NCBI RefSeq assembly: GCF_001942495.1
Contig: NZ_MKZS01000001.1
Coordinates: 1,188,741 to 1,252,740 of the forward strand
Source: Moorena bouillonii PNG
Lineage (GTDB): Bacteria; Cyanobacteriota; Cyanobacteriia; Cyanobacteriales; Coleofasciculaceae
Direction: 5' to 3'
Length of the DNA stretch: 64,000 nt
Below are positions 45,586-54,815 of the stretch, in pieces (the stretch's first letter is position 1; each line of letters begins with the position of its first letter). The notes under the pieces are model-generated. The model worked only from the letters and a program-made list of their open reading frames with translations, had not been told where the DNA came from and ran no database searches. A program made the position numbers and the translations under genes.

Positions 45586-45867
45586 TTAACCCAGCTCTGA
45601 AATAACTTGCGCTAGGTCAAAATCTTTCGAGGTTAAGCCACCACTATCATGAGTGGTTAAAGTAATCGTTACCTTATTGTAGGAAATCTCTAGGTCAGGA
45701 TGGTGTTCTGCAGCTTCAGATGGGTCAACAAGTTTATTCACAAACGCGATCGCTTCTACAAAACCCTTGAATGTCTTTTTACTACGCAGGGTTTTCCCTT
45801 CCACACTCCAGTCTTTTAGCTGACTCGCCTTGGCTTGAATTTCTGCATCGCTGAGTAGTTGAGCCAT
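45586..45867 (-). CDS. 4a-hydroxytetrahydrobiopterin (pterin-4a-carbinolamine) dehydratase
   Basis: 93 residues from the MAQLL methionine; an earlier in-frame ATG (45882) adds five residues unlike the family. The signature EAAEHHPDLEISYNKVTITLTTHDSGGLTSKDF contains the catalytic His pair and the following His near the usual positions. The enzyme dehydrates 4a-hydroxytetrahydropterin, helping to recycle the cofactor. Bacterial homologues may also act in pterin metabolism without an aromatic hydroxylase. It follows a structured leader (45912-46153) by about 50 bases on the same strand. Confidence 0.92.
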   Translation of the reverse strand: MAQLLSDAEIQAKASQLKDWSVEGKTLRSKKTFKGFVEAIAFVNKLVDPSEAAEHHPDLEISYNKVTITLTTHDSGGLTSKDFDLAQVISELG

Positions 45868-45911
45868 GATTGTTAGATGCACTCCTTAAACAATCCCATA
45901 CATAAAACTAT

Positions 45912-46153
45912 CCGCTCTCACGGCTAGTGTTTTGGTTAATCCATAACACCTGGTGTGAGAGCGGTCTAGCGGGTCTTCTGATTGAAACCAGGCTGCCGAG
46001 AGGAACTCTTAGGTAGCCCTGCCTAAGCAGTCATATAGATTCTCCGTAGAGAATCCAGCTAACTCCTAGAGAACAGCCCCGGCGCACAGCCGGCTAACTC
46101 CAACCAGATGACCCATGATTTTACTACTATCTTCCATGGGCATCACCTCCTTT
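45912..46153 (-). promoter_or_regulatory. Structured leader or small RNA upstream of the pterin dehydratase gene
   Basis: On the minus strand a near-perfect Shine-Dalgarno AAAGGAGGTGAT (46153-46142) precedes a 23-codon ORF. The start codon lies in a stem GATGCCCATG/CATGGGTCATC with one bulge. Further stems are CCGGC/GCCGG (46079-46093), GATTCTC/GAGAATC (46038-46055) and a distal CCGCTCTCA/TGAGAGCGG pair (45912-45964). The dense pairing over about 240 bases suggests a functional RNA. Not a family I recognise. Confidence 0.5.
46066..46137 (-). CDS. 23-codon leader ORF with very strong ribosome binding site
   Basis: Starts MEDSSKIMGHLV and ends CAGAVL. GGAGG lies eight bases before the ATG and matches the 16S anti-SD over at least nine bases. 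The start codon is also paired in a hairpin. It may be a translated leader peptide controlling the downstream gene, or part of a small RNA. Confidence 0.45.
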   Translation of the reverse strand: MEDSSKIMGHLVGVSRLCAGAVL

Positions 46154-46304
46154 AATCCCTAAGCGGTTTTTTTTACCTTTCCAGGATTATCACCTTTCCT
46201 TAAGTTAACAGACTATCGATCAAATTGCAACCTCTGCAAACTAGGATCATGATAAATTCGCCTAATATTGCTCAGAGCGTTCCAGTTTTCTTTTTCTAGA
46301 ACTG

Positions 46305-46336
46305 CTCAAAGCCCCACCTCCTGGTGGGGCTTTGAG
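46305..46336 (-). terminator. Putative terminator hairpin downstream of psbD
   Basis: A perfect 14-bp stem CTCAAAGCCCCACC/GGTGGGGCTTTGAG with a four-base loop, 44 bases past the psbD stop. No strong U-tract follows on the minus strand, so it may protect the 3' end instead. Confidence 0.65.
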
Positions 46337-46379
46337 AAAATCCAAGCGCTAACCTTAATTCGGGATCAGCTTTGGAGTC

Positions 46380-47438
46380 TTACAGAGCGTTACCGCGAGG
46401 CAGTACTTCCTCAGGGAACTCAAAGTTTTGGTGAGGTTGGTCTGCCGGAGCCATCCAAGCCCGTAGACCCTCGTTCAGCAAAATGTTCTTGGTGTAGAAG
46501 GTTTCAAACTCTGGGTCTTCTGCTGCCCGGATTTCCTGGGACACGAAGTCATAGGCTCGCAGGTTTAATGCTAAACCTACAATTCCCACTGCACTCATCC
46601 ACAAGCCAGTTACTGGCACAAACAACATGAAGAAGTGTAACCAGCGCTTGTTGGAGAAGGCAATCCCGAAGATTTGAGACCAGAAGCGGTTAGCGGTGAC
46701 CATTGAGTAGGTCTCTTCCGCTTGGGTCGGGTTGAACGCCCGGAAGGTGTTTGCTTTGTCCCCATCCTGGAACAGGGTATTTTCCACCGTTGCCCCATGA
46801 ATGGCACACAGCAGAGCACCACCTAGTACCCCGGCTACGCCCATCATATGGAAGGGATTCAGTGTCCAGTTGTGGAAGCCTTGCAGGAACAGGATGAAAC
46901 GGAAGATACCTGCTACTCCGAAGCTAGGAGCAAAGAACCAGCTCGACTGTCCCAATGGGTACATCAGGAACACGCTGACAAATACTGCAATCGGCGCACT
47001 GAATGCGATCGCGTTGTAGGGTCTGATGCCTACTAGACGCGCAATTTCAAATTGCCGCAGCATGAACCCAATTAGACCAAACGCTCCGTGGAATGCCACA
47101 AAGCTCCACAACCCTCCTAGTTGGAACCAGCGGGTCAAGTCTCCTTGAGCTTCTGGTCCCCACAATAGCAGCAGGGAGTGTCCCAGACTGTTGGGAGGAG
47201 ATGATACTGCTACGGTCAGGAAGTTGCAGCCTTCTAGGTAGGAAGATGCTAAACCATGGGTGTACCAAGAAGTCACAAAGGTGGTACCAGTCAACCAGCC
47301 GCCCAAAGCCATGTAGGCACAGGGGAACAATAGAATGCCGGACCAGCCGACGAATACAAAGCGATCGCGCTTGAGCCAGTCATCGAGGATGTCAAACCAT
47401 CCTCTGGTGCTGGGGGCGCGTCCTACTGCTACTGTCAT
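46380..47438 (-). CDS. psbD: Photosystem II D2 protein
   Basis: 352 residues, the exact usual length of D2. It is a core reaction-centre subunit of photosystem II in the thylakoid membrane and binds pheophytin, chlorophyll and plastoquinone [11 protein letters not shown] at the start, [53 protein letters not shown] and the C-terminal [12 protein letters not shown] are all D2-specific. GGAG lies nine bases before the ATG. No psbC overlaps its 3' end, so this appears to be a stand-alone psbD copy, as in cyanobacteria that have two psbD genes. Confidence 0.97.
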   Translation of the reverse strand: MTVAVGRAPSTRGWFDILDDWLKRDRFVFVGWSGILLFPCAYMALGGWLTGTTFVTSWYTHGLASSYLEGCNFLTVAVSSPPNSLGHSLLLLWGPEAQGDLTRWFQLGGLWSFVAFHGAFGLIGFMLRQFEIARLVGIRPYNAIAFSAPIAVFVSVFLMYPLGQSSWFFAPSFGVAGIFRFILFLQGFHNWTLNPFHMMGVAGVLGGALLCAIHGATVENTLFQDGDKANTFRAFNPTQAEETYSMVTANRFWSQIFGIAFSNKRWLHFFMLFVPVTGLWMSAVGIVGLALNLRAYDFVSQEIRAAEDPEFETFYTKNILLNEGLRAWMAPADQPHQNFEFPEEVLPRGNAL

Positions 47439-47687
47439 AGCAAGGATCTCCAGATATATATAAGTACGGTAAGGCGATTTACTTTCTTTATTAAAGGCAG
47501 TCTAAGTAAAGAAAAGTAAACTTCGTCTAATATAACTATCATAATATGTCATAATTCTTAATTTTGCTACCCCCTAAAAAAAAATTAGGTAATAACTGTA
47601 CCCAAGATACCGCTCTTACGCCGGTTTGGGCTGGGGTCTAAGATAAGAAGAAGTACATTAATAGAACGCGCTACAGCTTGATACTCC

Positions 47688-47954
47688 ATGTTCACCATTG
47701 ACTTGATTCTAAGGAATACACCCATGCCACTGTCTGTGCAACGTAAGTCAGAAGAAGAGGCGCAAGCGACCTACCAGGAAATTTTGACAGCCATGCGCTC
47801 TGGGCATCCTCAGTTGTTAGAACTCAGCTGCGATCACCAGCCAGAGAAGAAAATTGGCGTTCTCAGCGATCAGATTAGTGCAGCAATTATTTCTCAAAAA
47901 TCTGGAGCCACAGGCTCAGGACGTACTCCCGGCTTCTTTGCCATGGCTGAATAA
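47688..47954 (+). CDS. UPF0367 family protein
   Basis: 88 residues. The N-terminus MFTIDLILRNTPMPLSVQRKSEEEA and the body LTAMRSGHPQLLELSCDHQPEKKIGVLSDQISAAIISQKSG match the cyanobacterial UPF0367 family as I recall it. I keep the ATG at 47688 because the first 12 residues fit the family. Function unknown. Its stop is four bases before the ABC ATPase start, so the two are probably one operon. Confidence 0.8.
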   Translation: MFTIDLILRNTPMPLSVQRKSEEEAQATYQEILTAMRSGHPQLLELSCDHQPEKKIGVLSDQISAAIISQKSGATGSGRTPGFFAMAE

Positions 47955-47958
47955 ATTC

Positions 47959-48645
47959 ATGGAGCAAGATATATTAATGAATCAACCAGCAATTCAAGTA
48001 ACAGAGGTTGGCTTCAACTGGCCTAAAGGGGGGACAGTTTTGCAATCTTGCTCCCTGGAAGTCCCTAAGGGGGAATTTTGGATGCTCTTGGGAACCAATG
48101 GCAGTGGTAAATCAACCTTACTTAGATTACTGGCTGGTTTATTGTCCCCCCAATCCGGTGACATTTACCTAGCCGGTTCACCAGGTTTTGTTTTCCAGAA
48201 TCCTGATCATCAGCTAGTCATGCCTACCGTAGGTGCCGATGTAGCCTTTGGACTGGTAGCCGAAAAGCTCGACCTAGCTCAAGTTCAAGCCCGGGTAAAA
48301 GAAGCTCTAGCTGCGGTGAATTTACTAGAGCTAGAGCGACGCCCGATCTATGCCCTCAGCGGTGGTCAGAAGCAGCGAATTGCGATCGCTGGTGCGATCG
48401 CAAGACAGTGCGAGATTTTATTGTTAGATGAACCCACTGCCCTACTGGATCCAGATACCCAGATGGATTTAGTGTCACAAGTGCGAAATTTAGTCAAAAG
48501 TCGAGGATTGACAGCCATTTGGGTTACCCACCGCTTGGATGAGCTGGATTATTGTGATGGAGCATTTTTGTTAGACCAGGGTCGGGTCATTGACCAAGGT
48601 CAACCGGAACGCCTGAAGCAAAGACTGGTAAGTCATAATCACTGA
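47959..48645 (+). CDS. ABC transporter ATP-binding protein (CbiO/EcfA-like)
   Basis: 228 residues from ATG 47959 (a second ATG at 47977 is possible). A complete ABC ATPase: Walker A GTNGSGKST, Q-loop VFQNPDHQ, signature LSGGQKQR, Walker B ILLLDEPTA and switch His in WVTHR. FVFQNPDHQLVMPTVGADVAFGL is typical of energy-coupling-factor/cobalt-type ATPases, which power uptake of vitamins or metal ions. No membrane partner is encoded nearby, so its permease must be elsewhere. Confidence 0.9.
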   Translation: MEQDILMNQPAIQVTEVGFNWPKGGTVLQSCSLEVPKGEFWMLLGTNGSGKSTLLRLLAGLLSPQSGDIYLAGSPGFVFQNPDHQLVMPTVGADVAFGLVAEKLDLAQVQARVKEALAAVNLLELERRPIYALSGGQKQRIAIAGAIARQCEILLLDEPTALLDPDTQMDLVSQVRNLVKSRGLTAIWVTHRLDELDYCDGAFLLDQGRVIDQGQPERLKQRLVSHNH

Positions 48646-48891
48646 TTCTCGGGAAGTTTCCAGAAAGTCGTAGGGTTTGTAATCGGCTAAATGTTAACTG
48701 CTAAGCGTTAATTATAATACTTAAAGTTGTGACTATAATAGTTTATATGTTAATAGTTAAATGTTGAGTGTCATTTTTGCTCAATCCTTTTGCCTTTTGC
48801 TCAAGTGCAATTTATACTAAAATAAAGAAATGTTAAAATTAGCGCTAATATTTAGTCCATACGGACGGTAAACAGTATAATACCATGAAAA

Positions 48892-49440
48892 ATGTCCTGT
48901 TCTTCACCGCTGGCTATTTTACTAGTTGATGGCTATAACGTCATTGGCTCTTGGTCTTTCCTGAAAAATACCCGTGATCGTGATGGTCTCATGAGTTCTC
49001 GCCAAGAGTTAATTGAGACCCTAGCCAATTACAGTGCCTTTGTCGGCTATGACACTGAGATTGTCTTTGATGCTCACTCACTCAATACCCCTAACAGTCG
49101 TGAGGTGATAACTAATCACTTATCGGTTTACTACACCGATTTCGGGGAGACAGCAGACACTTACATCGAAAAATTTTGCGCCTCCTATAGAACCAATCTT
49201 GTTAAACCCACTAAACGTCTGATCGTCGCTACCTCAGATCGGGCAGAGCAATTGACGGTTGTGGGGTATGGTGCTCAGTGCATGTCTTCCCAGCAGTTGC
49301 TCAGCGATGTTGAATTCACAGCTCGTCGAACCCGCCGCAAATACCGACCACAGAAATCCTCTAGTGGTCGTTTTTTAGTAAATTCCTTAGATGCCAAGGC
49401 TCAGCAGCGCCTAGAACAGTTGCGAAATAAAATCAAGTAA
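48892..49440 (+). CDS. NYN-domain (YacP-like) putative ribonuclease
   Basis: 182 residues. LLVDGYNVIGSW (first acidic residue of the PIN/NYN fold), IVFDAHS, TADTYIEKF and IVATSDRAEQLTV give the four acidic sites of NYN/YacP nucleases. Bacterial YacP (Rae1) cleaves mRNA at ribosomes; plastid and cyanobacterial homologues are less studied. ATG 48892 has no clear ribosome binding site. It stands between the ABC ATPase and tRNA-Glu. Confidence 0.88.
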   Translation: MSCSSPLAILLVDGYNVIGSWSFLKNTRDRDGLMSSRQELIETLANYSAFVGYDTEIVFDAHSLNTPNSREVITNHLSVYYTDFGETADTYIEKFCASYRTNLVKPTKRLIVATSDRAEQLTVVGYGAQCMSSQQLLSDVEFTARRTRRKYRPQKSSSGRFLVNSLDAKAQQRLEQLRNKIK

Positions 49441-49522
49441 AGGGACTGGAAAAAAATTTTCCTGATCAAACACTTGACACAAACCAAAATATCCACTACA
49501 CTTATAAAAGTGAAATCAACAA

Positions 49523-49595
49523 GCCCCCATCGTCTAGAGGCCTAGGACACCTCCCTTTCACGGAGGCGACAGGGATTCGAATTCCCTTGGGGGTA
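49523..49595 (+). tRNA. trnE: tRNA-Glu (anticodon TTC)
   Basis: 73 bases with a complete cloverleaf: acceptor GCCCCCA/TGGGGGT, anticodon stem CCTCC/GGAGG with TTC, T arm AGGGATTCGAATTCCCT. The 3' CCA is not encoded. In cyanobacteria glutamyl-tRNA also feeds tetrapyrrole synthesis. Confidence 0.97.
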
Positions 49596-49628
49596 TCTAA
49601 AGAAGCGAAAAATACAAGAGTAAGCACT

Positions 49629-49773
49629 CAGCTATCAGCTATCAGCTATCAGCTTTTTAATAAAAGAGGTAAGCATTGGTTTAATCTGAGTTAAGTCTGC
49701 TGACGGCTGACGGCTGACCGCTGACCACTGACGGCTGACGGCTGACCGCTGACGGCTGACGGCTGACGACTGA
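49629..49773. repeat. Two heptanucleotide arrays (AGCTATC)n and (GCTGACG)n
   Basis: (AGCTATC)n at 49629-49654 and about ten units of GCTGACG/GCTGACC at 49698-49773, between tRNA-Glu and the ABC1-kinase gene. No gene in this gap. Confidence 0.9.
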
Positions 49774-49820
49774 ATGCTTACATACAAGAGTTAAAGGTAG
49801 GCGATTTGCAATCAGATTGC

Positions 49821-51500
49821 CTACCTTTGGGCTAACCTATCCAGTCTTTCTCTAATGGCTAAGTTAATCAGAGAACGCAGCAAAATCAAAAACCAGAATC
49901 CGGAAAAGGCAAAGGCGGCTATCGCCCATCCACTATGAGGACCTGAGAGGAAAATAGTACCAGCTACCAGGGTAAATCCAGTTAAACAAGCATAAATTAG
50001 GCTTTTTAGAGCAAGGGTGATCTGCTTGAGAGTGCGATCGCTTTCTACAGAACGCACATGCAATTGTAACTCCCCCAGCTCGAGCCGCTCTTCTAAGCGT
50101 CGAATGGCTAGTTCGGTAGGGCTAGCCTTACGTAAGTTATATTTCACAAAATCCCTAGCTTGTTTGGCTAGTTCCCCCACTATATTCCCCCGCCCTTGAA
50201 AAACAGCCAGGCTTTTAACAAAAGGCTCAGTAGCAACTAACAAATTATATTGGGGATCTAGGGCACGAGCAATCCCATCAAGAGTTGTTAGTGACTTTAA
50301 AATAAACGTCAGTTGTGCTGGTAGGCGAAAAGGTTGCTGCTCAAACATTAAGTAAAGTTCGCTACTGATTTCCTCAAAAGCTTGTAATTCTATGGGCTTT
50401 TCGGTAAATTTTTCCAGTAGAAAAGCAACTAATCGCTTGACTGGCTTGAGATCTGACATGGGTTCAATTAACCCCATGTAAGTTAAACTATTAACTACCT
50501 GATCAGTGTCCTTACGCAGTACAGCAAAAAAAGTCTGGAGCATTTGGTCTTTAGTCATGGACTTGACCTCCAGCATTGTGCCAAAGTCATAGAAAATCAG
50601 ACTGCCCTCTGCAGAGACTGCCATATTTCCAGGATGAGGGTCAGACTGAAAAAAGCCATCTTGTAATAACTGCTTGAGGTAGCAACAAATTCCCAGCTGA
50701 ATAATTTCTTTAGGATTTATGCCGAGGGATTCTAGGGTCTGACGGTCATCAATTTTAATTCCCGGCATATACTCCATAGTCAAAACTTTTTTAGTTGTAT
50801 ATCGCCAGTAGACTTTCGGGACACTAATGCGAGGATAATTGCTGAAATTTTGAAGAAAACTCTCAGCATTCTTCCCTTCATGGATGTAGTCAATTTCTTG
50901 ATAGAGCAGGTTAAAAAACTCATGGATTATGGAATCCAAATCATATTTTTTGGTTCCCGGAACAAATCGATTGACAAAACGAATCAATCGATGGATAATC
51001 TCAAAATCTAAGTTAAATAGCTTTTCTAAGCCAGGACGCTGAACCTTAACGACTACATCTTCCCCAGTGTGCAATCGGGCTTTATGAACTTGTCCCAAAC
51101 TGGCAGCGGCTAGAGGAAAATGCTCAAAATCCCGATACAAACCATGAATATCGTGACCCAGTTCTGATTCAATTAGAGTTATAGCATCGGTTACACTAAA
51201 TTCTGGGATCCGATCTTGTAATTGCGCCAAGGCATTCACATATTCTAAGCTAAGTAAATCAGGGCGTGTGGATAGTGCCTGCCCAATCTTGATGAATGTT
51301 GGACCTAAGTCTAAGAGCTTTCTAACTAACCACTGGGCTCGACGATTTCTTTGCTTGGGGGAATTATTAGCCGATACCTTGTCCCACCATAAATAAACCA
51401 TAAACTGCGCTGCCGCAGTAAAAATATCGATCTGGCGAGCCAGGGGGGAATAGTTAGGTTGTTGCCAACGTGGTGGCTTGGGCGCATCAGTTGTGAGCAT
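49821..51500 (-). CDS. ABC1/UbiB/AarF-family atypical kinase
   Basis: 559 residues, the usual cyanobacterial length. ABC1 motifs: the KxGQ motif in FIKIGQALSTRPDLL (near residue 92), AAASLGQVHKA, VVVKVQRPG, QSDPHPGNM and YDFGTM. Two membrane segments lie at the C-terminus (about 500-545). Family members bind ATP, have kinase or ATPase activity and act in quinone or plastid lipid metabolism. It is convergent with the tRNA-Glu transcript. No operon partner. Confidence 0.92.
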   Translation of the reverse strand: MLTTDAPKPPRWQQPNYSPLARQIDIFTAAAQFMVYLWWDKVSANNSPKQRNRRAQWLVRKLLDLGPTFIKIGQALSTRPDLLSLEYVNALAQLQDRIPEFSVTDAITLIESELGHDIHGLYRDFEHFPLAAASLGQVHKARLHTGEDVVVKVQRPGLEKLFNLDFEIIHRLIRFVNRFVPGTKKYDLDSIIHEFFNLLYQEIDYIHEGKNAESFLQNFSNYPRISVPKVYWRYTTKKVLTMEYMPGIKIDDRQTLESLGINPKEIIQLGICCYLKQLLQDGFFQSDPHPGNMAVSAEGSLIFYDFGTMLEVKSMTKDQMLQTFFAVLRKDTDQVVNSLTYMGLIEPMSDLKPVKRLVAFLLEKFTEKPIELQAFEEISSELYLMFEQQPFRLPAQLTFILKSLTTLDGIARALDPQYNLLVATEPFVKSLAVFQGRGNIVGELAKQARDFVKYNLRKASPTELAIRRLEERLELGELQLHVRSVESDRTLKQITLALKSLIYACLTGFTLVAGTIFLSGPHSGWAIAAFAFSGFWFLILLRSLINLAIRERLDRLAQR

Positions 51501-51654
51501 ACTCAGCTATTCATAGTTACTCCGATCCAATCCGGGAGTATAAATCAGATCATATCCGCTTTAATACCTATTCTTCCCAGTTAGTCTTCCGAGCTATTAG
51601 TCATTAGTTTTGCCTTCTTACTTACTAATGACTAAGTTTTACCAAAAATCTTGG

Positions 51655-52187
51655 GTTTAAAGCCTCGTCCTTCTAGGACGACTTTTCTGGAATAATCGTC
51701 AAAGCCGATGTATAATTAAGATAGGTACAGGCTGAAAAACCGTTGGCTCAGCCGGGAGAGAGACCCGTAACTGATTCGGCGTAGCCGACGCTGCGCGAAC
51801 GACCACAAAGAAGTAATGCCTAGAGGGTAGGGAAAGTCCTCTTTAAAAACCCAACCGTCAATTAACCGTTGGCGTGTGAACCTAGAAGAATCACTTTTGA
51901 GATTAAACAAGGTACGGTGGGGCACACCGGAACCTGAGGAAAAGGAAGGCAAACGGACTTTTAAGGCACTTCCAGCAAGTACTCGAACGCCTAAGGAGAA
52001 CTGCCCTCTAGGTCTGTCGTGAATTAACTGGGAATTTGGTGTTTTCACGGATTTTTGGTTGAGTATTGTCCTGTTTTTGGCGGCGTCAAAGATTGGAACT
52101 CGGCGGTTTACGGCGGCTCGTTGATCTAGGAATCCTCGTGCCTTTCGGCAAAGCCGACGCTACGCGAACAGGCCGGGGAGTGTCAAA
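51655..52187 (+). mobile_element. Decayed IS200/IS605-type element (remnant 2)
   Basis: Left stem CGTCCTTCTAGGACG (51665) and right end GGCCGGGGAGTGTCAA (52172-52187), matching remnant 1 in inverse orientation. The right-end stem is split by a short repeat AAAGCCGACGCTACGCGAA near 52150-52168. A second short repeat is near 51778. No intact transposase. It overlaps the last bases of the kinase gene. Confidence 0.65.
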
Positions 52188-54246
52188 TAAAAGATTGAAC
52201 CTGGGGCAGAGTAATTGTGAAAGATACCCGAGACGTGCGAGGAGTGTCAGACGGGCCAGTGGAGACATCTACTGTCCCATTGAGATGCTGCACTAAGCAT
52301 TTTACTAGCGCTAGACCCAAACCAGTACCCTGAACTGCCCTTTGGGTCATCCCCTGACCGCGATGGAATTTATCAAAAATATGTTTGAGGTCTTCTGGAG
52401 AGATCCCTTGACCAATATTGCTCAAACTCATCACAATCTGCTTCACCGATTGCTGGATTTGCTCAGTTACCTCAATCACCACTGTAGTATTTGGGTGAGA
52501 ATACTTACCAGCATTGGTTAAAAGTTCCAGCAAGATACGGTTAAGGCTTTCAGCGTCGGTGTTGATAAACAGCGATGGTAGTGAACTATTGATTGTTAAG
52601 GTTAAGCCTTTCTCCGCCCATTTGTACTCAAAGGATTTAGCCAAGTGCTTAATCATCGGCATCAGGTCAATTCTTTGCAAGTGCAGTTGGGACTGGTCAG
52701 ATTCCAGCTGCTGTAGACTCAACAGGTCGTTAATTAGCTCAATTTCTTGATTACACTGTTGCTCAAGGATTTCTAGATATTTGGCACGACGCTCAAGATC
52801 AAGTTTGGGTTGACGCAACATCCGAATCGCTAGACTCATTGCCGTCAAAGGTGTCCGCAATTCATGATTCATGCTACTGAGAAATTCATCTTTGAGGCGA
52901 TTTAATTCTTTTAGCTGACCCATTTGCTGGCGAGTTCTTTCGTATAACTCTGCCTGAACTTTCAGACTATGTTGTAACTGAGCCGTGCGTTCTTCAACAA
53001 GGGATTGTACTTGCTGGAGAGTCTGATTTTGGATAATAGTGCTACTAACTTGTGTACTGACCCACTTGACCAAGTTAATTTCATTCTCTAGCCAAGGGCG
53101 AGGTTGAGTATTTTGCAAGACCAAGAACCCCAAAACCTTAACGGATAGCAAACCATGATTATCTGCCCCAACCAGAGGACAGATCAGTAACCCTGGCAAT
53201 AGGAGCTGATCTAGGAGTGAGATGCTCTGGTGGTCAGATTTACCAATCGGGTGATCTGGTCTATGGGTAATGACTATCGGTTCAGGGGCTTGCTTGAGAG
53301 CCTCTTGGTACCAAGAACACTCAGAAACTGGGAAGGATTGATTTAACAGTGCGTCTCCTGTTGAAAATAGATCAGTAGTCGAGGTTTCCTCTAACCATTC
53401 ACAAACCACTGTCAGATCATGTTTTGGTGAATGCTGTCCTGGTAGAGAGCAAAACAGGGGATTCGTTTGATCTAACAGTAGCAGTAGTGCCCGTGACACC
53501 TGAAGTGCTTCAGCAACAGCTGTGGTAGCTATCTGGAAAATCTCCAGGAGATTGAGAGAGCTATGCATCACTTGACTCAATTGGTTGAGCAGAGTTTGGT
53601 CTCGAGTAGCCGCCTTCACTTGGTGGGTTAGCTGAACTTGAGAAATTGCTACCGATACCCATTGGGAAACAACAATTAATTGTTCTTGCTCTATCTTTGT
53701 CCATTGGTAAGGCTGGGCTTTTCCTAAAACAATTACCCCGTTGACTACAGACTGAAACTTTGTGGAGGTCTTCAGGATTGCCCTGGCAGATAGCACTTCT
53801 TCACCCAAATCTAAGTTAGACCAAGCATCGGATTTTTGCCAATCTGAAATTACCAGTACTGAGTCCCTGCCTAAGTCATCCTCTGTGGTTATGAGTTCCA
53901 GCAGTTGCACTGGATTTTTGTAGTATCGGTGTTCTGGGTCAAGGTGTTGATCAGCACGCCACCAGGCTAGTTGGGGTGTAGTGCTAGGGTTAGCCAGCGC
54001 CCCAATTAAACAGTTATCCACCTGAAAACTCTCTCCTATAGCCTTGGCGAGCATCGCCAACAGAGTTTGCGTTTCTGAGGTATTTAGTATCGTCTTAGCA
54101 ATTTGTTGCCCGATCTGAGCTAACTCTGTCGGGTAAGGCATGAGTGAACCTTGATGCTCCTGGCTAAAGGTTGGTTCAAATGTACCTGAGAGACGGGAGT
54201 TGATGGAATTTACTCTTGGGGCAAAAATCGCGCTTTCTGCATCCAT
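52183..54246 (-). CDS. GAF-domain sensor histidine kinase
   Basis: 687 residues. Two GAF-like regions (about 40-190 and 220-410) precede a coiled coil and the kinase core. That core has HisKA FLSSMNHELRTPLTAMS with the phospho-acceptor His near residue 460, N box LLELLTNAGKY near 577 and G boxes GQGISPEDLKHIFDKF and GTGLGLALVK. There is no membrane segment, so it senses a cytosolic signal. Its stop codon (TGA) is formed by the right end of the IS605-type remnant (TGTCAA), so the original C-terminus was altered. ATG at 54246 is used; 54141 (MPYPTEL) is an alternative. The response regulator is not adjacent. Confidence 0.9.
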   Translation of the reverse strand: MDAESAIFAPRVNSINSRLSGTFEPTFSQEHQGSLMPYPTELAQIGQQIAKTILNTSETQTLLAMLAKAIGESFQVDNCLIGALANPSTTPQLAWWRADQHLDPEHRYYKNPVQLLELITTEDDLGRDSVLVISDWQKSDAWSNLDLGEEVLSARAILKTSTKFQSVVNGVIVLGKAQPYQWTKIEQEQLIVVSQWVSVAISQVQLTHQVKAATRDQTLLNQLSQVMHSSLNLLEIFQIATTAVAEALQVSRALLLLLDQTNPLFCSLPGQHSPKHDLTVVCEWLEETSTTDLFSTGDALLNQSFPVSECSWYQEALKQAPEPIVITHRPDHPIGKSDHQSISLLDQLLLPGLLICPLVGADNHGLLSVKVLGFLVLQNTQPRPWLENEINLVKWVSTQVSSTIIQNQTLQQVQSLVEERTAQLQHSLKVQAELYERTRQQMGQLKELNRLKDEFLSSMNHELRTPLTAMSLAIRMLRQPKLDLERRAKYLEILEQQCNQEIELINDLLSLQQLESDQSQLHLQRIDLMPMIKHLAKSFEYKWAEKGLTLTINSSLPSLFINTDAESLNRILLELLTNAGKYSHPNTTVVIEVTEQIQQSVKQIVMSLSNIGQGISPEDLKHIFDKFHRGQGMTQRAVQGTGLGLALVKCLVQHLNGTVDVSTGPSDTPRTSRVSFTITLPQVQSFI

Positions 54247-54529
54247 TATGCTTGTTGCACAACTTGTGAATACTTGTCTTGACTAGAGCAACTACTGCTA
54301 AAACAGTAATCTCGCTAGGATTAGTGTTCCCGGCATCAGAGTGCTTTTGATCAAGAGATTGGAGTTTTTTACGACAACCGACCGACACACCCGTTCAATC
54401 ATCAGTCTGGTTAGAGGAGAAGCTGTGGGTCGGTGGCACAACTCCCATCATGTAATCGTCACAGTTGAGTTAAACTCGCCCCCGGTGCGCTTACAGTCGT
54501 CGAATTTAATTCGCGTGATTGTCGCGCCT

Positions 54530-54561
54530 CCAAGGCCGTGAGGGATTGCTCACGGCCTTGG
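54530..54561. repeat. Palindromic repeat hairpin A
   Basis: Stem CCAAGGCCGTGA/TCACGGCCTTGG with loop GGGATTGC, followed by GTCGCGCCTTTAGG. A variant copy with a compensated base pair is at 54816-54847. It lies in the 54247-54957 gap, which holds no supported gene. Confidence 0.85.
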
Positions 54562-54815
54562 GTCGCGCCTTTAGGCAAAGCCCGACGCGGGGCGCGAACG
54601 GGCGCGCACCGCGATATCAAAATGGTTACTGCTCGAGATTCGTTTAACCAATTAATTTTGATCGGTAGATTGGGTGAGGGCTTTTTGGAGTTTTGACCTA
54701 AGCACAGAGCGTAAAAATCCCAAAAGGCGCGCGCCTCTGAGTTGGGTAGACTACTAGTACCTGGAAACCCAGGAGAGAATTGAGAAACTCCAGATATCTC
54801 TCCAAGCTGCGCTTT

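Noticed and set aside
46137-46153. 16S rRNA 3' end
   Set aside because: GGCATCACCTCCTTT resembles it on the plus strand, but no rRNA sequence lies upstream; it is explained by a strong ribosome binding site on the minus strand.
47959-48645. Start at 47854 for the ABC ATPase
   Set aside because: That frame overlaps the UPF0367 gene by 100 bases, while ATG 47959 gives the normal family N-terminus.
51716-52048. 110-codon minus-strand ORF in IS605 remnant 2
   Set aside because: Antisense to the element; the equivalent stretch in remnant 1 has a stop codon, so it is not a conserved gene.
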